Made by a program: the position numbers and the translations under genes
The notes under the pieces: model-generated
What the model saw: only the letters and a program-made list of their open reading frames with translations
The model's database searches: none
What the model was told of the DNA's origin: nothing
Shown here: positions 1-4,718 of the stretch, piece by piece
How positions within the stretch are numbered: position 1 is the first letter of the stretch
How the letters are laid out: every line of letters begins with the position of its first letter
DNA from: Pseudomonadota bacterium
Lineage (GTDB): Bacteria > Pseudomonadota > Alphaproteobacteria > Rhizobiales > Rhizobiaceae
Reading direction: 5' to 3'
NCBI GenBank assembly: GCA_023435335.1
Contig: JAEYRU010000169.1
Span: 1-5,697, forward strand
DNA: 5,697 bases

Positions 1-344
1 GCGAGCAGCAGCGCCTGGTCGACACCGGCCTCGTTGCGGTAGCGCTGGATCCACTCCTCCAGCGTCGCCTTGTCCTTGATGATGCGAGCGGGGAAGTGCG
101 GCATCACGGGGAAGCCGTCTTCGTGAAGACGCCGCGCCGTGGCGACCATGTCCTCGATCGGAGTGCCGTCGATGTGCGCGATATATACGCGCGTGCCACC
201 CGGCAGCAGGGAACGAAAGTCCTCGACCTTTGCCGCGGTGCGCGGCATGACCTCGATCGAATAGCCGGAAACCAGCGCTTCCAGCGGCTGGCCGGCGGCC
301 TCACCCTTGCCTTCACCGCGCCCGAAAAGGTTGAGCAACGCCAT
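1..344 (-). CDS. metF: Methylenetetrahydrofolate reductase (MetF-like), N-terminal part, runs off left edge
   Basis: The reading frame opens with ATG at 344-342 and stays open to position 1, giving 114 complete residues; the C-terminal part lies outside the window. GGAGG (350-354) sits 5 nt upstream of the ATG and decides the start; another ATG at 348-346 is in a different frame. The fragment shows the first half of a MetF-type TIM barrel: a strand with SIEVMPRT (about residues 29-36), then GGTRVYIAHIDG (49-60), then VMPHFPARII (80-89). These match the flavin-dependent 5,10-methylene-THF reductase family (established knowledge). In sphingomonads that use LigM/DesA demethylases, MetF oxidises the 5-methyl-THF they produce. 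The gene is divergent from the CoA ligase gene, and two TGyATACA elements lie 28-50 bp upstream of its start. The family call is good; the catabolic role is inferred from context. Confidence 0.8.
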   Translation of the reverse strand, partial: MALLNLFGRGEGKGEAAGQPLEALVSGYSIEVMPRTAAKVEDFRSLLPGGTRVYIAHIDGTPIEDMVATARRLHEDGFPVMPHFPARIIKDKATLEEWIQRYRNEAGVDQALLL

Positions 345-370
345 TCATTCCTCCACTCGCATCTCTATCC

Positions 371-394
371 CTGCATACAGGTCAATGTATACAG
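371..394. promoter_or_regulatory. Tandem palindromic operator-like sites upstream of metF
   Basis: Two 10-mers, CTGCATACAG (371-380) and ATGTATACAG (385-394), sit side by side with 14 bp between equivalent positions. The core TGTATACA (386-393) is a perfect palindrome; TGCATACA (372-379) differs at one base. The same core recurs at 502-509, 3956-3963 and 4133-4140, always between genes. The sites lie just upstream of the metF start and overlap a possible metF -10 element, so repression is the simplest reading. Short AT-centred palindromes of this kind suit dimeric repressors such as GntR- or MarR-family proteins; which one is unknown. Confidence 0.6.
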
Positions 395-413
395 ATCGCA
401 ACTGAATTTCCAA
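386..413 (-). promoter_or_regulatory. Possible metF promoter
   Basis: Read on the minus strand, TTGGAA (413-408) and TATACA (391-386) are separated by 16 bp and resemble -35 and -10 hexamers. The -10 candidate coincides with the palindrome TGTATACA, so a protein bound there would block RNA polymerase. The assignment rests on hexamer similarity alone. Confidence 0.35.
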
Positions 414-500
414 TCTAACCGCAGAAAGCGACCGAGGGATGGTCGAAATGCGCCCTTATCTGCCCCTTTTTGAATGATCCGCCACTTTCGCGAACACATA

Positions 501-510
501 ATGCATACAT
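501..510. promoter_or_regulatory. Single TGCATACA operator-like site upstream of fcs
   Basis: The 10-mer ATGCATACAT (501-510) contains the TGCATACA variant of the recurring element and is one base away from the perfect palindrome found at 3955-3964. It lies 111 bp upstream of the fcs start codon. A -10-like CATAAT (497-502) touches its left edge, but no convincing -35 was found at the right distance. A weaker alternative fcs promoter is TTGTCC (537-542), 17 bp, TAGTAG (560-565). Because it shares the motif with the metF and O-demethylase upstream regions, the ligase gene may belong to the same small regulon. Confidence 0.45.
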
Positions 511-620
511 TCTCGCAAAGCGGCCGGTCCGGCGGCTTGTCCGCAGGCGGATAGTTCAATAGTAGACAGGCATGCCGGCGCGCTGCCGTTTCACCACTGC
601 GCCCCGGTTCCGGAGGATAG

Positions 621-2423
621 ATGCTGGACAAGTCGTGGCTCAATGCGCCCATGCGCGCCGCCGAACTCCTGACGCCTGATCCGGTGATCACGCACGGCGC
701 GGATGGCGCGATCTACGTTGCCGACCGGCATCCGTTGCCGCCCTATCCCGAGCGGGTTACCGAGGTGCTGGCGAAATGGGCCAGCGAGACGCCGGACGCT
801 CTCTTCCTTGCCGACAGGAAGACCGGCAGCGAATGGCGCACGATCACCTATGCGCAGATGCTTGACCGGGTGCGCCGTCTCGGCCAGTTCCTGCTCGACC
901 ACGGGCTTAGCGCCGAGCGACCGCTGGCGATCTTGTCGGGCAACGACATCGAACACGCCTCGCTTTCGCTGGCGGCGATCCATGTCGGCATTCCGAGCGC
1001 TGCGATCTCGCCCGCGTACTCGCTGATGGGCGGCAACTACCACCGGCTGCGCGAGACGCTGCACGCGATCACCCCCGGCATGGTCTACGCCGCTGACGCG
1101 TCCGCCTTCGCGCCGGCGATCCAGGCGGTGACGCCGAGCGCAGTGTTCGTGTCCGACACGGCGGAGCACGGCGCGATCAGCTACGCCGAGGCGCTTGCGG
1201 CAGAGCCCGGGCCCGGCGTCGATGCGGCGCATGCGGCGATTACGCCGGACACGATCGCCAAATTCCTCTTCACCTCCGGCTCGACCGGCAGCCCCAAGGC
1301 GGTGGTCAACACCCACAGGATGATCGCCTCCAACCAGGTGATGACGCTCGAATCCTTCGCCTACTTCAAGGACGAGCCGCCGGTGGTGCTGGACTGGGCG
1401 CCCTGGAACCATACCGCCGGCGGCAACAAGGTCTTCTTCATGGTGATGTGGAGCGGCGGCACCCTCTACATCGACGACGGCCGCCCGACGAAGGCCGACA
1501 TCGGCAAGACCGTGCGCAACCTGTCTGAGATCCCGCCAACCTGGTACTTCAACGTGCCGACCGGCTTCGACGCCCTGATACCCCACCTGCAGAAAGATGC
1601 GGCGCTGCGCCGGACCTTCTTCAAGCGGCTGAAGATGCTCTGGTACGCCGGCGCCTCGCTTGCCCAGCACAGCTGGGACGCGATCGAGCGGCTGGCGGTG
1701 GAGGAGACCGGCACGCGTATCGTGATCGGCACCGGCCTCGGCGCAACCGAGACCGCACCTGCCGCCCTTTTCTGCACGTGGCCGCAGGACAGCGCGGGCA
1801 ATGTCGGCCTGCCGCTGCCGGGCGTGACCCTCAAGCTGGTGCCGTTCGAAGGAAAGTACGATGCACGGCTGAAGGGCCCCAACATCATGCCCGGCTACTG
1901 GCGTCAGCCGGAACTCTCGGCGCAATGCTTCGACGAGGAAGGCTTCTACAGGCTCGGTGACGCATTGATGCCGCTCGACCCCGGCGACTTCTCAAAGGGC
2001 TTCCGTTTCGACGGGCGCACGGCCGAGAACTTCAAGCTCGACACCGGGACGTGGGTGGCCACCGGCGCGCTCCGAATGGAGTTCATCGATCATTTCGGCG
2101 ACAGCATCCGCGACGTCGCGATCACCGGGGCCGACCGACCCTATCTCGGCGCGCTGGTCTTCCCGCGCGACCCCTCGCTGACGGACGACCCGGCATTCCG
2201 GTCGGAACTGCGCGAGAAACTCATCTCGCTCGCCGCGAAATCGACCGGATCGTCGAACCGCGTCCTCAGGCTGCTTCCCGTCGCCGAACCGCCTACCATC
2301 GAGGCCGGTGAACTGACCGACAAGGGCTCGATCAACCAGCGGGCGGTGCTGCGCAACAGGGCGGAACTCGTGGATGAGATCTACGCCGGCTCGGATCGTG
2401 TGATCGACACCCATCCGGGCTGA
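621..2423 (+). CDS. fcs: AMP-forming aryl-CoA ligase, feruloyl-CoA synthase type
   Basis: A 600-residue protein of the ANL (acyl-CoA synthetase) superfamily, expected to join an aryl or cinnamic acid such as ferulate to CoA with ATP converted to AMP and PPi. Visible motifs: the phosphate-binding loop FTSGSTGSPKAV (217-228), the adenylate-binding stretch IGTGLGATETAP (369-380), YRLGDA (443-448) with the conserved Asp, the hinge region GRTAENFKLDTGTWV (465-479), and the C-terminal ELTDKGSINQ (564-573) whose Lys568 is the expected catalytic lysine. The NFKLDTGTWV form of the hinge and TDKGSINQ are typical of bacterial feruloyl-CoA synthases. It is unrelated to the ADP-forming FerA of Sphingobium SYK-6. 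GGAGG (612-616) lies 4 nt before the ATG and supports this start. No signal peptide, so cytoplasmic. The gene is divergent from metF and convergent with the O-demethylase. No hydratase/aldolase partner lies alongside, so the exact acid substrate is uncertain. Confidence 0.85.
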   Translation: MLDKSWLNAPMRAAELLTPDPVITHGADGAIYVADRHPLPPYPERVTEVLAKWASETPDALFLADRKTGSEWRTITYAQMLDRVRRLGQFLLDHGLSAERPLAILSGNDIEHASLSLAAIHVGIPSAAISPAYSLMGGNYHRLRETLHAITPGMVYAADASAFAPAIQAVTPSAVFVSDTAEHGAISYAEALAAEPGPGVDAAHAAITPDTIAKFLFTSGSTGSPKAVVNTHRMIASNQVMTLESFAYFKDEPPVVLDWAPWNHTAGGNKVFFMVMWSGGTLYIDDGRPTKADIGKTVRNLSEIPPTWYFNVPTGFDALIPHLQKDAALRRTFFKRLKMLWYAGASLAQHSWDAIERLAVEETGTRIVIGTGLGATETAPAALFCTWPQDSAGNVGLPLPGVTLKLVPFEGKYDARLKGPNIMPGYWRQPELSAQCFDEEGFYRLGDALMPLDPGDFSKGFRFDGRTAENFKLDTGTWVATGALRMEFIDHFGDSIRDVAITGADRPYLGALVFPRDPSLTDDPAFRSELREKLISLAAKSTGSSNRVLRLLPVAEPPTIEAGELTDKGSINQRAVLRNRAELVDEIYAGSDRVIDTHPG

Positions 2424-2446
2424 AACGCCACCACGAAAACGACAAA

Positions 2447-2477
2447 ACGGCGCGGACAGCCCCCCTGTCCGCGCCGT
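2447..2477. terminator. Strong hairpin terminator between convergent genes
   Basis: A perfect 13-bp inverted repeat, ACGGCGCGGACAG (2447-2459) and CTGTCCGCGCCGT (2465-2477), closes a five-C loop. On the minus strand the hairpin is followed by a T-rich run (TTTTGTCGTTTT, complement of 2435-2446), so it fits an intrinsic terminator for the O-demethylase gene, whose stop codon is 39 nt before it. On the plus strand it lies 23 nt after the fcs stop but has only a poor T-tract, so it is probably shared but stronger for the minus strand. Confidence 0.8.
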
Positions 2478-2516
2478 CGTGTTCAGCCGCTCCTGTGGAG
2501 CGGGTGCCCCCGCCAA

Positions 2517-3929
2517 TCAGGCACCCTGCTTGGTCCGCCAGCTTTCGGCATAGTTCTCGCGCGCCTCGGCCGCATATGGGGTCGGCGAAACGCGGACCCG
2601 GATCTCGGCCTGCTTGTGGCGCTCGGTCGAGGTCTTGGCGCTTCCGCCTCCGGGCTCGCCCCACACCAGCGTCAGCACGTCACCGACCTGAACATCGGCG
2701 TCGACGACGCCGAGCGAGAGCATGCAGCGTTCATTGTAGGAATAACCGTTGAACATCGACATGCCGACCTGCTTGCCGTCGCGCAGGATGAGATCGGCCG
2801 ACGACGAGGCATAATTGGGCTGCGGAAAGTCGATCCACTTGTAATGGTCCTCGCCTGGCCGGAAGGCCGACGCGATGACCTTCAGCACGTCGTCTGCGTT
2901 CCACTCGAAGGTGACCTTCTTGCGGTTGGGACCGTCCTTCATGGAGACAAGCGCCTCCTTGCCGATGAAGTCGCTCTTCCAGCCGATGTAGAAGCCGTAA
3001 CCGAGCTCGAACGGATTGACGTAATAGTCTTCGATATTGTTCGAGGCCATGCTGCCGCCGATCGAACCCATCGCTTCGTAGGAATCGGCGCCGAGCCACT
3101 GTCGGTACTCGGCAAGCATGCCGTCGCCGGTGTAGATGCCCGGCAGAGGCGAAGGTATCCAGCCGGATTCCAACGTGTTGGTCGAATAGGCGCGGCTGCC
3201 CACGCGAGCGAGGTTGACGCCGGCATCCCTCGCCGCCTGCAGGATCACGGAGAGGACATAGGCCTTGTCCTCGTAGGGGCCCCAGATTTCGAGGCCGGGC
3301 GCACCGGCCATGCCGTGGCGCAACGCCCGCACCTTCTTGGAGCCGACGTTCATCCAGTCGACGTGGAAGAACTTGATCTCCTGCACCGGCCCGCCGTTCA
3401 TCTTCGCCAGCACCTTGTCGGCGTCCGGGCCCTGGATCTGGAAGCGGTAGTGGGTGCGATAGATCGCCTTGCCGTCCGGACGCGAGTCCGACCGCGGATC
3501 GCGATGGACGCGCACGTTCCACTTGCCGATAGCCTGCTGGAACTGCACCCAGTTGGCGGTGGGCGCGCGACCGACCAGGACGAACTTGTCGTCGCGCTCG
3601 CGGAAGATGATCATATCGCCGATCACGTGCCCCGCAGGCGTCACAGGCACGAAGTGCTTGGCGCGGTTGAGATCGAAATTCGCGAAGCTGTTGATGCCGA
3701 CATATTCGAGGAACGCCGCCGCCTGTGGACCTTCGACGATGACTTCATCCATGTGATGGGTCTGGTCGAACAGCACCGCGCTCTCGCGCCACGCGCGCTG
3801 CTCGTCCCGCCAGTTGGTGAATTCCGGCGCCACCACCGGGTACACATACATGCCGATCTGCGAATTGCGCAGCATGTCGACGGCGCCGCCTTTCTCCCGC
3901 ATCACGGATTCAAGGCTGGGGTTTGTCAT
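2517..3929 (-). CDS. ligM: Tetrahydrofolate-dependent aryl O-demethylase (LigM/DesA family)
   Basis: A 470-residue GcvT-fold (aminomethyltransferase-like) protein, almost the same length as LigM of Sphingobium SYK-6 (471 aa by memory). It should move the O-methyl group of a methoxylated aromatic acid, such as vanillate, 3-O-methylgallate or syringate, to THF, giving the phenol and 5-methyl-THF. Blocks strongly like LigM include MLRNSQIGMYVYPVVAPEF (19-37), LFDQTHHM (53-60), RHGMAGAPGLEIWGPYE (204-220), SRAYSTNTLESGWIPSPLP (245-263) and NNIEDYYVNPFELGYG (297-312). Aligned with my recollection of the LigM structure papers, Tyr31, Gln57, His60, Arg122, Glu215, Tyr247 and Trp256 correspond to Tyr30, Gln56, His59, Arg121, Glu214, Tyr248 and Trp257, all conserved; the arginine binds the substrate carboxylate. 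Start: ATG 3929-3927 has GGAGG (3943-3939) 9 nt upstream and matches the family N terminus. The frame stays open 58 codons further upstream, but that stretch crosses an operator-like site and has no family similarity. Which methoxy acid it prefers cannot be read from the sequence. Confidence 0.9.
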   Translation of the reverse strand: MTNPSLESVMREKGGAVDMLRNSQIGMYVYPVVAPEFTNWRDEQRAWRESAVLFDQTHHMDEVIVEGPQAAAFLEYVGINSFANFDLNRAKHFVPVTPAGHVIGDMIIFRERDDKFVLVGRAPTANWVQFQQAIGKWNVRVHRDPRSDSRPDGKAIYRTHYRFQIQGPDADKVLAKMNGGPVQEIKFFHVDWMNVGSKKVRALRHGMAGAPGLEIWGPYEDKAYVLSVILQAARDAGVNLARVGSRAYSTNTLESGWIPSPLPGIYTGDGMLAEYRQWLGADSYEAMGSIGGSMASNNIEDYYVNPFELGYGFYIGWKSDFIGKEALVSMKDGPNRKKVTFEWNADDVLKVIASAFRPGEDHYKWIDFPQPNYASSSADLILRDGKQVGMSMFNGYSYNERCMLSLGVVDADVQVGDVLTLVWGEPGGGSAKTSTERHKQAEIRVRVSPTPYAAEARENYAESWRTKQGA

Positions 3930-3937
3930 TCCTGGTG

Positions 3938-3944
3938 TCCTCCC
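3938..3944 (-). promoter_or_regulatory. Ribosome binding site deciding the ligM-like start
   Basis: On the minus strand GGGAGGA (3944-3938) lies 8-9 nt before the ATG at 3929. This places the start at the family-typical N terminus rather than at the ATG at 4103-4101 or the in-frame ATG at 3956-3954, which overlaps the TGTATACA palindrome. Confidence 0.75.
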
Positions 3945-3954
3945 GAAAGGCTTC

Positions 3955-3964
3955 ATGTATACAT
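3955..3964. promoter_or_regulatory. Perfect palindromic operator-like site upstream of the ligM-like gene
   Basis: ATGTATACAT (3955-3964) is a perfect 10-bp palindrome, the best copy of the element in the window. It lies 25 bp upstream of the start codon at 3929, between the ribosome binding site and any upstream promoter, where a bound repressor would block initiation or early elongation. The same core lies upstream of metF and, as a variant, upstream of fcs. Confidence 0.6.
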
Positions 3965-4132
3965 TCCTTTCTCGCGCAGCCGATGGGCAAATGCAAGTGC
4001 GCTGTTTCGCGCGCAGCCCCTGCTGAGGCGGAATTTGAGCCGATGAAGAGGTCAGCGCGAAAGGCGGGGCCGGTTTGGGCCATCCGGTCGATGCCCAGGC
4101 CATGTAGCGAGGAAACTGGCGGCAGCACCAAA

Positions 4133-4156
4133 TGTATACACATCCTCAAGAGGATG
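4133..4156. promoter_or_regulatory. Second TGTATACA site abutting a 16-bp inverted repeat
   Basis: TGTATACA (4133-4140) is followed at once by CATCCTCAAGAGGATG (4141-4156), which has perfect 7-bp arms (CATCCTC and GAGGATG) around AA. A two-base centre is too tight for a normal RNA hairpin, so the repeat is more likely a protein-binding dyad. The first element is the third exact copy of the locus palindrome, 177 bp from the one nearest the ligM-like gene. Such spacing could allow looping between bound dimers, but that is inference. Confidence 0.45.
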
Positions 4157-4175
4157 GCTTCCGCTGGAGCTCTCC

Positions 4176-4231
4176 GCGCGCCGATCAGGCGCGCCACGCC
4201 ATGTGGCCGATCACAGCAGAGCGCCTGATCG
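4176..4231 (-). repeat. Overlapping inverted repeats near the 3' end of the subunit-3 gene
   Basis: Three pairings are visible. CGATCAGGCGC (4182-4192) pairs perfectly with GCGCCTGATCG (4221-4231) over 11 bp. Inside it GCCAC (4193-4197) pairs with GTGGC (4203-4207). GCGCGCC (4176-4182) can instead pair with GGCGCGC (4188-4194), which excludes the long pairing. The structure begins 2 nt after the stop codon of the minus-strand gene ending at 4233. It may act as a terminator, an mRNA 3' end stabiliser or an attenuator. No T-tract follows on the minus strand, so an intrinsic terminator is doubtful. Confidence 0.4.
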
Positions 4232-4232
4232 A

Positions 4233-4718
4233 TCAGTCCGCCGGGCGGCAAACGGAGCCGCGCGCCCGCACGGGTTCGAGCAGCGACCAGTCGGTCTCGG
4301 GGAGCGGATAGCCCTTCGGAAAGGGTGGTCGCGGTTCCATTCCGATCGAGCGCAGGACACGGTCGTCGCGATAATAGGCGCGGGCTATCACGACTTCCGC
4401 CACCGCGAAGCCTGCGGGGTCGCCCGCACGCAAGCGCGTAAGCAGCACCGCCTGTTCCTCCTGCGGCAGCGCACAAAGGCTGCCGCCGGCTGCCTCGTCC
4501 ACGATCGCCAGCAGCCGTTTCAAGCCCTGCGCGTCGCGCCTCACCGACCCCGCGATGTCCGCGAAGATGGCGGCGTCGTCGGCCCCGGGCGTGCCGAACT
4601 GCTCGCTGGCCGGGATCATGTGGCCAGCGATGCATTTCAGGCATTGCTCCTCGGCCGCCGAAAGCGTGGTCGGGTGATCATGATCGGACATGTCGCTGGG
4701 GCTAGTCGAAGAGATCAT
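4233..4718 (-). CDS. Gluconate 2-dehydrogenase subunit 3 family protein (small subunit of the GMC oxidoreductase)
   Basis: A 161-residue protein. Two stretches mark the family: LSAAEEQCLKCIAGHMIPAS (19-38) followed by the TPGADDA segment (43-49), and the C-terminal region around YYRDDRVLRSIGMEPRPPFP (115-134) then GYPLPETDWSLLEPV (136-150). Members accompany membrane-linked GMC dehydrogenases such as gluconate 2-dehydrogenase, where the small subunit is needed for an active flavoprotein and often carries a Tat signal. Here no twin-arginine or hydrophobic leader is visible, so the complex may be cytoplasmic. A CLKC pair (Cys26, Cys29) is present; its role is unknown. The start at 4718 is favoured because AAGGGG (4731-4726) lies 7 nt before it; a start at Met10 (4691) has no good ribosome binding site. 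It overlaps the last 17 nt of the GMC gene, so the two are probably translationally coupled. Confidence 0.75.
   Translation of the reverse strand: MISSTSPSDMSDHDHPTTLSAAEEQCLKCIAGHMIPASEQFGTPGADDAAIFADIAGSVRRDAQGLKRLLAIVDEAAGGSLCALPQEEQAVLLTRLRAGDPAGFAVAEVVIARAYYRDDRVLRSIGMEPRPPFPKGYPLPETDWSLLEPVRARGSVCRPAD

Larger units (their letters stand above)
3930..4232. other. 303-bp regulatory gap between the subunit-3 gene and the ligM-like gene
   Basis: No plausible gene was found here on either strand. The region holds two TGTATACA palindromes (3956-3963 and 4133-4140), a 16-bp palindrome-like repeat at 4141-4156, and overlapping inverted repeats at 4176-4231 near the stop of the upstream gene. 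No clear -35/-10 pair was found for the ligM-like gene. The layout suggests the O-demethylase has its own regulated promoter rather than depending only on read-through from the GMC operon. Confidence 0.6.

Noticed and set aside
96..473. 125-codon plus-strand frame over metF and its promoter
   Set aside because: Antisense to the MetF frame, which has clear family motifs and a ribosome binding site.
365..691. 108-codon minus-strand frame crossing the metF-fcs gap
   Set aside because: It covers the operator-like sites and the fcs start, and its translation resembles no known protein.
591..1925. Long open frame of 444 codons on the minus strand opposite fcs
   Set aside because: It is antisense to a clear ANL ligase with all motifs in place; its translation is Arg/Gly/Val/His-rich with no recognisable domain, as expected for a shadow frame in GC-rich DNA.
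2517..3929. Reading the O-demethylase as a glycine-cleavage T protein or DMSP demethylase (DmdA)
   Set aside because: The fold is shared, but the DQTHH, GRAP, SRAY and ESGWIPSPLP blocks match the LigM/DesA branch specifically.
2616..4046. Long open frame of 476 codons on the plus strand opposite the ligM-like gene
   Set aside because: Antisense shadow of a strongly conserved family member; no domain recognised and it runs into the promoter gap.
3930..4103. 58-codon N-terminal extension of the ligM-like frame (ATG at 4103)
   Set aside because: The extension has no family similarity and runs through a TGTATACA site, while the downstream ATG at 3929 has a good ribosome binding site and gives the family-typical length.
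4225..4236. 12-bp palindrome CTGATCGATCAG over the subunit-3 stop codon
   Set aside because: It overlaps the longer inverted repeat already described, and GATC-type palindromes are common; no separate role is supported.
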